Positions 23,517 to 32,104 of a DNA stretch of 64,000 nucleotides are shown here, piece after piece (within the stretch, counting starts at the first letter, position 1; each line of letters begins with the position of its first letter). Under the pieces are notes generated by a model. The model searched no databases, was not told the origin of the DNA, and saw only the letters and a program-made list of their open reading frames with translations. The DNA comes from Paludibacteraceae bacterium (GTDB lineage Bacteria; Bacteroidota; Bacteroidia; Bacteroidales; Paludibacteraceae): NCBI GenBank assembly GCA_024401535.1, contig JAKSKX010000009.1, positions 28,251 through 92,250 on the forward strand. Reading direction: 5' to 3'. Both the position numbers and the translations under genes were made by a program.

Positions 23517-23837
23517 TTATAAAAGGTCAGGGTATTGCCAGCCCAATTCAGAAAAAGACAATACATATATGTAGTGCGGATGAACTTTAAGTACAACATA
23601 TATATCGTCATCATCTCTGAATCTAACAATAATGATGTTTCTTTTCTTGGAATATCTCGAGTATAGCTCATAAGGTTTGCGAAACAGGTAAAGACATACA
23701 GAATTCCATTGCTCTATTGTCATTGGTGCTGCTACCCATGCTGTTGCTCCATTTATAAACCCAAATCTATCGCCAACAACATCATAGAAGCCGTTATCTG
23801 AAAGATTATAACCAGCCATATCTACTTTATCCCACAT
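23517..23837 (-). CDS. Small hypothetical protein
   Basis: A 106-residue product from the ATG at 23837 (MWDKVDMAGYNLSDNG). It has the look of a real protein: aromatic-rich, balanced composition, 'SKKRNIIIVRFRDDDDIYVVLKVHPHY' region of alternating strands, with 'WVAAPMTIEQWNSVCLYLF' before it. No signal peptide or membrane segment. I do not recognise a family. It is AT-rich like the nuclease-like gene downstream and may have come in with it; the two are 110 bases apart on the same strand. Confidence 0.55.
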   Translation of the reverse strand: MWDKVDMAGYNLSDNGFYDVVGDRFGFINGATAWVAAPMTIEQWNSVCLYLFRKPYELYSRYSKKRNIIIVRFRDDDDIYVVLKVHPHYIYVLSFSELGWQYPDLL

Positions 23838-23896
23838 AGTAAGCAATTTAAAAATATTAATTCATAAATAAAGTATGCGTGAGGCTTTTTCTCGTG

Positions 23897-24079
23897 CTAA
23901 TCTGTCTCCACAGGAATATCCTTCCATTCTTCTCTCTTTAAAGAATAGGTAAGAGATACGGTTTTTCCGTTAGAACAAATTCTTTTGTCGTCACTAACCG
24001 TAAGCGTGGAGTCTGCGATAGTGAATTTTATATTCTCGTTCTTGCTTAGGTAGTTTAGGGCGACAAACAGGCTTTGAAA
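23897..24079 (-). pseudogene. Start-less C-terminal gene remnant
   Basis: On the minus strand an open frame ends at the TAG at 23897-23899 and reads back with protein-like composition for about 60 codons (…SLFVALNYLSKNENIKFT, then …IADSTLTVSDDKRICSNG, then …SLTYSLKREEWKDIPVETD). No ATG, GTG or TTG start is present: upstream the frame runs through the terminator hairpin at 24090-24136 to a stop near 24160. The simplest reading is the 3' end of a gene whose 5' part was deleted. The family is not recognisable from this piece. A chance open frame cannot be excluded. Confidence 0.4.
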
Positions 24080-24089
24080 TAACCAATAG

Positions 24090-24136
24090 AAAAGAAGTAT
24101 CTGGAAAGTGTTCTTGCAGTTCCAGATACTTCTTTT
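24090..24136 (-). terminator. Terminator of the uvrA transcript
   Basis: A 16-bp perfect stem (AAAAGAAGTATCTGGA with TCCAGATACTTCTTTT) and 15-base loop, 14 bases after the flavin reductase stop. Confidence 0.85.
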
Positions 24137-24149
24137 ATGGTAAATAAGG

Positions 24150-24665
24150 TTACTCCTTTACTAGGACTTTCTCTATTTCGATTATATACATCTTGTGGAA
24201 GTCTTTGGCAGAGAACCATTTGTCAAGAATTGCCTGATCAAAGAAGCTCTGCTCGTTCCAGTCTTGTGCAAATATCTTTCTTCCCTCTATAACTAGCTCA
24301 GCCTCGGCAAAAGTCGGATTACCTGCGTCTGTAAATACAGCGTTAAGCCCTGCTTCCTTAACCTTGTCACAGTCTCTTCCTGACTTTGAGCCGCACAATG
24401 CTAATGCTTCTCTTTGATTGCCCTTGCCAAAGAATGTAAGTGTCATTCTTTCGTTGTTCTCAATGAAGCCGAATGTATGGCGTTGAGGTCTGACAGCAAC
24501 AATGGCAACGTGTCTGTTGAACATAAAGCCAACACCTCCCCAACTTGCAGTCATTGTGTTGAAACTTTTGCTGTTTCCTGCTGAAATAAGCATCCACTCC
24601 TCAGCAATTTTAGAGACCATGTCCTCCTTTATGCTCTTGAAATCTATCTCCTTAAAGTTTTTCAT
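24150..24665 (-). CDS. Flavin reductase family protein
   Basis: A 171-residue protein; the ATG at 24665 is chosen because earlier in-frame starts lie inside uvrA. It has the flavin reductase-like split-barrel pattern found widely in Bacteroides: 'EEWMLISAGNSKSFNTMTASWGGVG' (motif NTMTASWG), 'AIVAVRPQRHTFGFIE', 'LTFFG', 'LALCGSKSGRDCDKVKEAGL' and 'DFHKMYIIEIEKV'. Members bind FMN and reduce flavin or an unknown substrate with NAD(P)H; the partner is not known. It begins 11 bases after the uvrA stop and ends at a strong terminator, so it closes that operon. Confidence 0.85.
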   Translation of the reverse strand: MKNFKEIDFKSIKEDMVSKIAEEWMLISAGNSKSFNTMTASWGGVGFMFNRHVAIVAVRPQRHTFGFIENNERMTLTFFGKGNQREALALCGSKSGRDCDKVKEAGLNAVFTDAGNPTFAEAELVIEGRKIFAQDWNEQSFFDQAILDKWFSAKDFHKMYIIEIEKVLVKE

Positions 24666-24676
24666 ATCTATGTTTC

Positions 24677-27475
24677 TTAATTGTTCTTCAAAAATTTTCC
24701 TGTCCACGAGGCTTCGCATTTAACGATATCTTCGGGTGTGCCTTCAAAGACTACTGTTCCACCGTTAGCGCCGCCCTCTGGACCTATGTCTATGATGTGG
24801 TCTGCACACTTGATTACATCCACATTATGCTCGATGATTATTACAGTATGGCCGTTAGCAATAAGTGCATCGAAAGCCTTGAGCAATGTCTTTATGTCGT
24901 GGAAGTGGAGTCCTGTTGTTGGTTCGTCAAAGATGAATATGCCCGGTTTCATCTTTTCTTCCACAAGTATTGCGGCAAGTTTTACGCGCTGGCTTTCTCC
25001 TCCTGACAATGTAGAACTGCTTTGGCCAAGCTTGACATATCCAAGGCCTACAGCCTGCAATGCTTGAAGTCTTTTGACAATCTTTTTTTCAGTAGAGCCT
25101 TCCTTCAGAGAGAAGAATTCTACCGCCTGGTTAACTGTCATTTCAAGCACGTCATATATGTTCTTGCCTTGATATAGAACCTCAAGTATGTCAGACTTGA
25201 AACGCTTTCCGTGACAGCTCTCGCACTCTAAAGTAAGGTCTGCCATGAACTGCATTTCTATTGTTATAGTTCCTTCTCCCTGACATTCGTCGCATCGTCC
25301 ACCCTCTACGTTGAAAGAGAAATGAGCACTCTTGTATCCCATCTGCTTGCTCAACTGCTGGTCGGCATACAGCTTTCTGATTTCGTCATAGGCTTTGATG
25401 TATGTTACGGGATTTGAGCGGGAAGATTTTCCGATAGGATTCTGGTCAACGAAATCAATGTTGTTGACAAGCTTAAGCGCTCCCGACAATTCCTTGAATA
25501 CACCAGGCTTTTCGGTAACCTCGTCGAATTCTTGCTTCATTGCGCGATAGAACACGTCTCGGATAAGCGAAGACTTTCCACTTCCGCTGACACCGGTAAC
25601 TACGGTCATGACGCCAAGAGGGAACTTGGCAGTCACACCCTTAAGGTTGTTGTGCCATACCCCAGAGATTTCTATATAGTTTGTCCACTTCCTTCGTGGA
25701 ACATTTCTTTCAATCTTTTCTTTTCCAGATAGGTAATCCAGAGTGTAGCTGTGCAGATTGTTTACAGTCTCGGCAACTGGTTTTCCGTCCTTGACAGCGC
25801 CAGCAAAGACAAGGTTGCCTCCGGCTCTTCCAGCTTCCGGACCTATGTCGATGATGTAGTCGGCAGCTCGCATAATTTCCTCGTCATGCTCGACAACAAC
25901 GACTGTGTTTCCAAGTTTCTGCAGTTCTCTAAGAACAGAGATAAGTTGTGCAGTGTCACGGCTGTGCAGACCGATACTTGGCTCGTCAAGTATGTATAGC
26001 GAACCTACAAGACTGCTTCCAAGCTGAGTCGCAAGATTGATTCTCTGACTTTCTCCTCCAGATAGGGTATTAGAAAGACGGTCAAGAGTAAGGTAGCCTA
26101 GACCTACCTCTACCATGAATCTAGTACGATTCCTTATTTCTGTCAGCACTCGCTTTGATACAAGTTTTTCCTGTTCTGTCAGCTCTATGTTGTCGAAGAA
26201 GTCGCGAAGTTCGTGTATTGACATCTTTACAAGGTCAGTGATGGACTTTCCGTTGACCTTGACGTAGCTTGCCTCTTTCTTTAGTCTTGAACCTCCGCAG
26301 ACAGGACAGTCTGTCTTGCCTCTGTAGCGGGCATACATAACTCGGTACTGAATCTTGTACTGGTTCTCTTTGACGAAATTAAAGAACTCATCTATGCCGT
26401 GCGTGTGGGGAGTTCCGTGCCAAAGCTTATCTTTTTCGGATTTCTCTAGCTGATAGTATGGTTTGTGTATAGGGAACTTGATTTTCTCTGCATTTCTTAC
26501 GAAGTCTTGTAGCCATTCTCCCATCTTTTCGCCTCTCCAGCACATCACAGCACCTTGATAGATGGACAGACTCTTGTCTGGAACGACAAGGTCTTCGTCA
26601 ATGCCTACCACCTTTCCGAAACCTTCGCACTCAGGGCAAGCTCCGTATGGAGAGTTGAAGCTGAACATCATCTCTGATGGCTCTTCGAACTTTATGCCGT
26701 CAGCCTCGAATGCAGTGGAGAAGATATATGATTTTTCTTCACCATTCTCTATCATAACAACTTCGCAGCTTTTCCCATCTCCTTCCCATACAGCAGTCTG
26801 TATAGAGTCAGACAATCGGTTGATAGTATCTACGTCCTCAGGATTTACACTGAATCGGTCAACCACAATCTTTGCTTCGGAAGCTGCCTTTTGTGGAATG
26901 TTCTCCTTGTCGCTCAAAGAGTAGATTTTTCCGTCAATCTTTACTCTTGAGTAACCTTGGGCAAGCAATTCTTCGCATTTTTTTTGTAAAGAATCTTTCG
27001 CCTCTATGTTTGTCAGTATCATTCCTCTTGTTCCCTTCTCGTACTTGCAGATGAAATCCACAATGTTCGTTACGGAGTGATGCTTCACTTCCATACCGCT
27101 TACCGGAGAATAGGTTCGGCCAACTCTTGCCATGAATATTTTTAGATACTCATATATTTCAGTAGATGTTCCGACAGTGGAACGAGGGTTTCTTGTACTG
27201 ACCTTTTGTTCTATAGCGATTGCTGGCGGCAGACCTTTGATGTAATCAACTTCAGGCTTGCTCATTCGCCCAAGAAACTGGCGTGCGTAAGATGAAAGGC
27301 TCTCGACATAGCGTCTCTGGCCTTCGGCATATAGAGTGTCGAAGGCAAGTGATGACTTGCCGGAACCTGACAAACCTGTAATGACAACAAACTTTCCTCT
27401 TGGCACATCTACGCTCACATCCTTCAAGTTGTGAACTTTTGCGCCATGTATCGCTATTACTCCGTTATCTGCCAT
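24677..27475 (-). CDS. uvrA: Excinuclease ABC subunit A
   Basis: A 932-residue UvrA, the damage-sensing ATPase of nucleotide excision repair that loads UvrB on DNA. Seen in order: first Walker A 'GLSGSGKSS', zinc motif 'CPECEGFG..' region and 'CPVCGGSRLKKE', first ABC signature 'LSGGESQRINLATQLG' with 'ILDEPSIGLH', second Walker A 'GVSGSGKSS', zinc finger 'CDECQGEG…CESCHGKRF', second signature 'LSGGESQRVKLA' and 'IFDEPTTGLHF'. Length is normal. It starts six bases after the phosphatase gene and is followed by the flavin reductase gene, all on one strand. Confidence 0.97.
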   Translation of the reverse strand: MADNGVIAIHGAKVHNLKDVSVDVPRGKFVVITGLSGSGKSSLAFDTLYAEGQRRYVESLSSYARQFLGRMSKPEVDYIKGLPPAIAIEQKVSTRNPRSTVGTSTEIYEYLKIFMARVGRTYSPVSGMEVKHHSVTNIVDFICKYEKGTRGMILTNIEAKDSLQKKCEELLAQGYSRVKIDGKIYSLSDKENIPQKAASEAKIVVDRFSVNPEDVDTINRLSDSIQTAVWEGDGKSCEVVMIENGEEKSYIFSTAFEADGIKFEEPSEMMFSFNSPYGACPECEGFGKVVGIDEDLVVPDKSLSIYQGAVMCWRGEKMGEWLQDFVRNAEKIKFPIHKPYYQLEKSEKDKLWHGTPHTHGIDEFFNFVKENQYKIQYRVMYARYRGKTDCPVCGGSRLKKEASYVKVNGKSITDLVKMSIHELRDFFDNIELTEQEKLVSKRVLTEIRNRTRFMVEVGLGYLTLDRLSNTLSGGESQRINLATQLGSSLVGSLYILDEPSIGLHSRDTAQLISVLRELQKLGNTVVVVEHDEEIMRAADYIIDIGPEAGRAGGNLVFAGAVKDGKPVAETVNNLHSYTLDYLSGKEKIERNVPRRKWTNYIEISGVWHNNLKGVTAKFPLGVMTVVTGVSGSGKSSLIRDVFYRAMKQEFDEVTEKPGVFKELSGALKLVNNIDFVDQNPIGKSSRSNPVTYIKAYDEIRKLYADQQLSKQMGYKSAHFSFNVEGGRCDECQGEGTITIEMQFMADLTLECESCHGKRFKSDILEVLYQGKNIYDVLEMTVNQAVEFFSLKEGSTEKKIVKRLQALQAVGLGYVKLGQSSSTLSGGESQRVKLAAILVEEKMKPGIFIFDEPTTGLHFHDIKTLLKAFDALIANGHTVIIIEHNVDVIKCADHIIDIGPEGGANGGTVVFEGTPEDIVKCEASWTGKFLKNN

Positions 27476-27481
27476 GTCTTT

Positions 27482-28126
27482 CTATAGGAATGAATGTTTT
27501 GCTGTAGATGCCAGACCTTTCAAGTGGTCTGTAGAGTTCCACATCTTGATGTCCCAGATTCCATGTTCCCAACATACCTCGCAAAGGCATGCGCTTTCGG
27601 GCTTGGGTTGGCATCTTGATTCCTCAAGTGTAAAGTTGTGGAAGTATGAATATAGGGAGCGCAGTACCACTCCGTGAGTTACCACGAGTATAGTCTTGCC
27701 CTCATTGTTATCTCTGATTTCTTCTATCTGCTTTGCAGCCCTGCGGCGAACGTCTCCGAGTGTTTCCCAGTCTCTTTCGCCGGCAGTGTCCTCCCAGAAG
27801 CTGCCCATGATTTCGGGGTACTTTGCCATTCCGACCTCGAAGTCATTGCCTTCAAGAATGCCAAGGTAGATTTCCTGAATGCCTGAAACGTATTCTATTG
27901 GCAGAGACTTTGCGTTCATCTCCTCAAGTATTACATTGGCAGTTTCTCTGGCTCTGTCAAGCACACTGCAGTACACTTTGTCAAACTGGTAGCGAGAAAG
28001 TACCTCTCCGAGTTTTTTGGCTTGGTCAATACCCAATTTAGTCAGGGGGGAGTTGTGCTGGCCCTGAAAAATGTGTTTTTCGTTCCACTCTGTTTGCCCG
28101 TGTCTGCAAAGAAATATTCTTGTCAT
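27482..28126 (-). CDS. Histidine phosphatase family protein
   Basis: A 214-residue protein started at the ATG at 28126, which puts the catalytic motif at the N-terminus: 'IFLCRHGQTEWNEK' (RHG, phospho-accepting His). 'QGQHNSPLTKLGIDQAKKLG', 'SVLDRARETANVI' and 'VTHGVVLRSL' complete the phosphoglycerate-mutase-like fold. The lack of a longer effector domain fits a small-molecule phosphatase such as a CobC- or GpmB-type enzyme; the substrate is unknown. A -7 box (plus-strand CAAATGTA, 28149-28156) directly follows the rplS terminator, so it heads the operon with uvrA. Confidence 0.87.
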   Translation of the reverse strand: MTRIFLCRHGQTEWNEKHIFQGQHNSPLTKLGIDQAKKLGEVLSRYQFDKVYCSVLDRARETANVILEEMNAKSLPIEYVSGIQEIYLGILEGNDFEVGMAKYPEIMGSFWEDTAGERDWETLGDVRRRAAKQIEEIRDNNEGKTILVVTHGVVLRSLYSYFHNFTLEESRCQPKPESACLCEVCWEHGIWDIKMWNSTDHLKGLASTAKHSFL

Positions 28127-28156
28127 GATAGTTTTTTTGAAATACGTGCAAATGTA

Positions 28157-28193
28157 ATAAAAAAAGAGAACAAATCTTTCGATATGTTCTCTT
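28157..28193 (-). terminator. Terminator of rplS
   Basis: On the minus strand AAGAGAACA pairs with TGTTCTCTT (plus-strand 28164-28172 and 28185-28193) and runs into a T-tract, 20 bases after the rplS stop. Confidence 0.8.
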
Positions 28194-28215
28194 ATTCTTT
28201 CGTTCAAAGTTGAGA

Positions 28216-28569
28216 TTAAGCTCTCTTCTCCTTGATTCTTGCCTTCTTACCAGTAAGGTTACGTAGGTAGTAAAGCTTAGCACGGCGAACAACACCAACC
28301 TTGTTAAGAACGATCTCCTCGATGAATGGAGACTCGATTGGGAAGATACGCTCAACGCCAATACCGTTAGACACCTTTCTAACTGTGAATCTCTTCTTGT
28401 CCTGATGTCCGCTGATACGGATAACTACACCACGGAACTGCTGGATACGCTCCTTGTTACCCTCAACGATCTTGTAAGCAACTGTGATAGTATCACCGCT
28501 CTTGAATGCAGGAAGCTCCTTCTTTGTAGCGAATGCCTGCTCTGCAACTTTGATTAAATCAACTGCCAT
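28216..28569 (-). CDS. rplS: 50S ribosomal protein L19
   Basis: A 117-residue L19 from the ATG at 28569: '[29 protein letters not shown]' region, '[21 protein letters not shown]', '[20 protein letters not shown]', all family-typical. L19 sits at the 30S-50S interface. In-frame codons further upstream are not used by the family. It is a single-gene transcription unit with its own promoter and terminator. Confidence 0.97.
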   Translation of the reverse strand: MAVDLIKVAEQAFATKKELPAFKSGDTITVAYKIVEGNKERIQQFRGVVIRISGHQDKKRFTVRKVSNGIGVERIFPIESPFIEEIVLNKVGVVRRAKLYYLRNLTGKKARIKEKRA

Positions 28570-28652
28570 TTTAATTTTGTTTTTCTCTATTAAACTTAAC
28601 GCAACATTACCGAGGCAACATGCCATCATAAGCGGTTACGCAAAAACGTCGG

Positions 28653-28683
28653 CAAAATTAGTGTTTTTTTTCTTTTCTGCAAA
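28653..28683 (-). promoter_or_regulatory. Promoter of rplS
   Basis: On the minus strand TTTG (plus CAAA, 28680-28683), 19 bases, then TAATTTTG (plus CAAAATTA, 28653-28660). This leaves a leader of roughly 75 bases. Confidence 0.65.
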
Positions 28684-28833
28684 CAAATGAGCAGAAAACT
28701 TTATTTGAGTTCTTTATTTTGTAATCATAGACGTATGGATGAGGAATCTGACTTAAGTGATTGATTATAAATTCAGATGGCGTTTGTGTTGTAGTTTATG
28801 GTTCTGGTTTGGGCTTGTATGTCACTAGAAAAC

Positions 28834-28874
28834 GAACATGGCAGACGCCGTTCGAAGCAGTGTTAGCCATGTCC
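28834..28874 (-). terminator. Terminator of the nitrilase-family gene
   Basis: On the minus strand GGACATGGC pairs with GCCATGTTC and is followed by GTTTTC, 22 bases past the stop. Confidence 0.65.
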
Positions 28875-28895
28875 GCTAAATTGTATTCTGTAGTG

Positions 28896-29708
28896 TTATA
28901 GAATCTGGAAGTCATCCGCATCTTTCCATGCTGCGAACTTTTTTCTGAACTGGCAAAGAGGGGATTGCTGAAGGGTTGTGATGCAGAAACTGTTGCCTTT
29001 GTTGTTTTCTGCGATAATTTTTCCTTTAAAGTCTATGACGTGGCTGTCGCCGGGGTATTCTGCGTCGAAGGTGTCCCTTCCTGTCCTGTTTACTCCGACA
29101 ACGTATGCCTGGTTTTCGATGGCTCTGGCTTTGAGCAGAGTCTTCCATCCGTCAATGCGTACAGTTGGCCAGTTTGCTACATTTATCATTACGTCATAGT
29201 CGAGCTTCCTGTTTCTTAGCCATACTGGGAAACGTACGTCATAGCATATTGAAAGCAGAATCTTCCATCCCTCGCAGATGACAACCACTCTTTCTGTTCC
29301 GTCTGCGTACGCTTCACGTTCGAATCCGATAGAGAACAGGTGCTTCTTGTCGTATGTTGTCATAGAGTTGTCCGGAGCTATGAACACACATCGGTTAAAG
29401 ACTTTCCCAGCCTCGTTTATAGGCAGAGAGCCACATATATAGATGTTGTTGCTCGTTGCTATGTTCTTTAGGAAAGCTATTGATTCAGAGTTGTTTGAAT
29501 CTTCTGCGCAAAGATGCGAGTCCATAGAGAAGCCGCAAGTCATCATCTCAGGAAGCACAACCAAAGTGGCAAGCTCCTCACCTTCAGAATTAGTTCTTGC
29601 CGCTGATTTCATTGCTTCTTCAATCAATGCGGAAATAGTCTCCAGGTTATGTTGAGGCTGGTTGGAAATGATGTCGTACTGTACAGTTATTATTTGTAGG
29701 TCTTTCAT
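28896..29708 (-). CDS. Nitrilase-superfamily amidohydrolase (omega-amidase-like)
   Basis: A 270-residue enzyme of the carbon-nitrogen hydrolase superfamily with the Glu-Lys-Cys triad visible: E54 (VVLPEMMTCGF), K121 (TYDKKHLFSIG) and C155 (LLSICYDVRFP). 'NVANWPTVRIDGWKTLLKARAIENQAY' (in two parts, NVANWPTVR and ARAIENQAY) is typical of the YafV/NIT2-like omega-amidases, which hydrolyse alpha-ketoglutaramate and similar amides in methionine-salvage or glutamine transamination. Substrate is by family only. The ATG at 29708 fits the family's N-terminus. Cytoplasmic; transcribed separately from the acyltransferase gene 65 bases upstream, or with it. Confidence 0.87.
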   Translation of the reverse strand: MKDLQIITVQYDIISNQPQHNLETISALIEEAMKSAARTNSEGEELATLVVLPEMMTCGFSMDSHLCAEDSNNSESIAFLKNIATSNNIYICGSLPINEAGKVFNRCVFIAPDNSMTTYDKKHLFSIGFEREAYADGTERVVVICEGWKILLSICYDVRFPVWLRNRKLDYDVMINVANWPTVRIDGWKTLLKARAIENQAYVVGVNRTGRDTFDAEYPGDSHVIDFKGKIIAENNKGNSFCITTLQQSPLCQFRKKFAAWKDADDFQIL

Positions 29709-29772
29709 GTTTTCGACTGCTGTTTGTTTCTGGAAAATATAAATCAGGGAAGTTCGTTCCTTTTTTTTTCAG

Positions 29773-30324
29773 CTATATCACGAATTGGTCTGGATAGCAG
29801 GCAGTCACGCCTTGGTACATAGCCTTGATGTTTGCGATGTCCTGCTCCGGATTGTCTGTAGGAATGTACAGAGACAAGATTTTCCCCTCCTTTTTCTTGT
29901 AGTCCAAACTGACTACGGCAATAGGGATGTCAGCTTTTTTAGCTATGTAATAGAATCCCATCTTCCAGTCTTTGTTCGCTTTTCTTGTGGCTTCGGGAGT
30001 TATTCCCAAATGAAAGTGGTCAGAACTGTTGCAAGCCTCAACCATTTGGTCTGTTGTGCTTGTTTTCTTTCCTCGGTTAATCGGAATTCCGCCTATAGCC
30101 TTGAAGAAAAGGTTCAATGGGAAGAAGAACCACTCTTTCTTTATCATGAACTGTTTGCCAGTGCCTCCAAGCGCAGAATACCCCAGACAGCCGAAGAAGA
30201 AGTCCCAGTTGCTGGTGTGAGGAGCGATGCAGATCACACACTTTTCGGGGAAGTCAACATTCTTAGAGACAGTCCATCCGCACATTTTCAGCACTGTGCC
30301 AGCTATCTTTTGTCTTATGCTCAT
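29773..30324 (-). CDS. 1-acyl-glycerol-3-phosphate acyltransferase-like protein
   Basis: A 183-residue protein started at the ATG at 30324. It has the PlsC signature: HX4D as 'APHTSNWDFFFG', then 'MIKKEWFFFPLNLFFKAIGGIPINRG' (key parts KKEW, GGIPINRG) and 'LGITPEATRK'. It would transfer an acyl chain to a lysophospholipid or lipid A-like acceptor at the inner membrane. It is shorter than PlsC (about 240) and closer to the small glycerol acyltransferases common in Bacteroidetes. A -7 box (plus CAAAGGTA, 30352-30359) lies 28 bases upstream of the start. Confidence 0.85.
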   Translation of the reverse strand: MSIRQKIAGTVLKMCGWTVSKNVDFPEKCVICIAPHTSNWDFFFGCLGYSALGGTGKQFMIKKEWFFFPLNLFFKAIGGIPINRGKKTSTTDQMVEACNSSDHFHLGITPEATRKANKDWKMGFYYIAKKADIPIAVVSLDYKKKEGKILSLYIPTDNPEQDIANIKAMYQGVTACYPDQFVI

Positions 30325-30421
30325 TCTAATGAAGTAAAATGATTTCGTCTGCAAAGGTAGTGCTTTTATTTCTATTAGCTGTCCGATGCCTGTGAAAAGT
30401 TGGGGGATCAGGCAGCTAAAC

Positions 30422-30452
30422 AAAAAGGGGTAAGCTTCCGCTTATCCCTTTA
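30422..30452 (-). terminator. Terminator of the PepSY-like lipoprotein gene
   Basis: On the minus strand AAGGGATAAGC and GCTTACCCCTT form a stem with one mismatch around GGAA, followed by TTTTT. Confidence 0.75.
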
Positions 30453-30486
30453 TAATCATAGTTGGAATATGTGAGATGCTACGCGT

Positions 30487-30924
30487 TTAGTCGTCTGCTC
30501 TCTTCGAGATAAACGAACCGCTCTTGTTGAACTCAAGCTTGATTGACTCTGGCTTGTTCAAAGTCACAAGGTACCCATACTTCTTTCTTTCCACCTTGCG
30601 AATCTTCTTGTCAGGATAGTTAGTCTTGACATAAGTAAATAGGTTGTAAGGCAAAATCTGCTCGAAAACGGCAGAGATGTCGTTCTTCCTTGCATTGATT
30701 TCCTCCCAGTTTCCCCTTCTTTCGAATGTGATGTCAACGCCATTGTCAAGCGTAACCTCGTAATCGAAATCCAGAGTCTTCTGTGTTTCTACGACAGATG
30801 CGTTAGCAAAATGCTTGTTCAAGAAACTTGTAGAAACCGAAGGGATTTCCTCGTTGGAACTATTGCCGCAAGCAGTAAGAAAAAGTGTTATCAACAAACA
30901 AACTATGTGTGGTATTTTATTCAT
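30487..30924 (-). CDS. PepSY-like lipoprotein
   Basis: A 145-residue protein with a lipobox ('LITLFLTAC', lipidated Cys near residue 19). The mature part has two copies of the small PepSY-like (DUF2874) unit: 'FLNKHFANASVVETQKTLDFDYEVTLDNG' region with 'ITFERRGNWEEI', then 'VKTNYPDKKIRKVERKKYGYLVTLNK' with 'KLEFNKSGSF'. These domains are common in Bacteroides envelope proteins and have been compared with beta-lactamase-inhibitor folds; function unknown. Divergent from the argE-like gene. Confidence 0.85.
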   Translation of the reverse strand: MNKIPHIVCLLITLFLTACGNSSNEEIPSVSTSFLNKHFANASVVETQKTLDFDYEVTLDNGVDITFERRGNWEEINARKNDISAVFEQILPYNLFTYVKTNYPDKKIRKVERKKYGYLVTLNKPESIKLEFNKSGSFISKRADD

Positions 30925-31040
30925 TTTCGTATCCTAATTTTCATTTCCGACTTCAAAGGAATAAAAAAAATCGGTAATTAGCAAGTAAAGGAATAAAAAT
31001 CGAGAAAAAAAATGTATTTTTGCTAACAAAACTTAGGAAA

Positions 31041-32099
31041 ATGGCAAATTCTTTATCAGAAAACGCAATAGAATTACTTTGTGAGCTAGTAAAAATTCCT
31101 TCGTACAGCAGAGAGGAAACTCAGGTTTCTGATTATTTTCAGAAGCATGTTGAAAAGATGGGGTTCAAAGCAAACAGAGTGAACAACAATATATGGATAA
31201 AAGGCTCGAGATTCTCTGAGTCCAAGCCTACATTGCTTCTAAATGCCCATTTGGATACAGTAAAGCCTGTAAGTGGCTGGACCTATGATCCATATACTCC
31301 GACTAAGGATGGCGACAAGATATATGGACTTGGAACTAATGACGACGGTGCGTCCTTGGTTTCTCTCCTTTATGCTTTCTCGGAACTCGACAAAAGGGAG
31401 TGTGCGTACAACCTTGTGTATGCTGCGAGTGCAGAGGAGGAGGTCAGCGGCAAAAACGGTATGGAAGCATTGATTCCCAACCTTCCGAAGATAGACCTTG
31501 CACTGGTTGGCGAGCCTACCGGAATGGACGTTGCCGTTGCAGAGAAGGGACTTATGGTGCTTGACTGCTATGCTCATGGAAAGGCCGGTCATGCGGCAAG
31601 AAACGAGGGAGTGAATGCAATCTATAAGGCGGTAAAAGATATTGAGTGGATAAGGACAAACATTCTGCCCAAGCAGACGGACATGCTCGGCCCTGTGAAG
31701 ATGACAACTACGATGATCGAGGCCGGAACACAGCATAATGTTGTGCCTGATGTGTGCAAGTTCGTTGTGGATGTGCGTTCCAACGAGTGCTATTCGAACG
31801 AGGAGATTTACGAAATACTTTGCAAGAACCTAGAGAGTGAAATAAAGCCTCGATCTTTCCGTCTAAGTTCTTCTTCTATCCCTATGGACAATCCGATTGT
31901 CAAGCTTGCTCTTGGCATGGGCAAGAAGCCTTTTGGCTCACCTACCTTGTCGGATCAGGCGCTTATGCACTTCCCAAGTTTGAAGATGGGACCTGGAAAT
32001 TCTTCACGTTCACATACTGCTAACGAGTATATTATGACGGGTGAGATTGAAGATGCAATCAATACTTACATTAAACTTATCTCGGAGGTTACACTATAA
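31041..32099 (+). CDS. argE: M20 family acetylornithine deacetylase-like metallohydrolase
   Basis: A 352-residue M20 peptidase-family enzyme; ATG at 31041 is preferred to the TTG at 31020. Metal-binding and catalytic motifs: 'LLNAHLDTVKPV' (His and Asp), 'GLGTNDDGASL' (bridging Asp), 'AASAEEEVSGKNG' (catalytic Glu-Glu), 'GEPTGMDVAVAEKG' and near the end 'GPGNSSRSHTANEY' (His). It matches the Bacteroidetes ArgE-like protein that removes the N-acyl group (acetyl or succinyl) from N-acylornithine in arginine synthesis. The acyl group cannot be decided here. No other arg genes are near. A -7 element TATTTTTG is at 31015-31022, very close to the ATG. Confidence 0.85.
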   Translation: MANSLSENAIELLCELVKIPSYSREETQVSDYFQKHVEKMGFKANRVNNNIWIKGSRFSESKPTLLLNAHLDTVKPVSGWTYDPYTPTKDGDKIYGLGTNDDGASLVSLLYAFSELDKRECAYNLVYAASAEEEVSGKNGMEALIPNLPKIDLALVGEPTGMDVAVAEKGLMVLDCYAHGKAGHAARNEGVNAIYKAVKDIEWIRTNILPKQTDMLGPVKMTTTMIEAGTQHNVVPDVCKFVVDVRSNECYSNEEIYEILCKNLESEIKPRSFRLSSSSIPMDNPIVKLALGMGKKPFGSPTLSDQALMHFPSLKMGPGNSSRSHTANEYIMTGEIEDAINTYIKLISEVTL

Positions 32100-32104
32100 C
32101 AACA

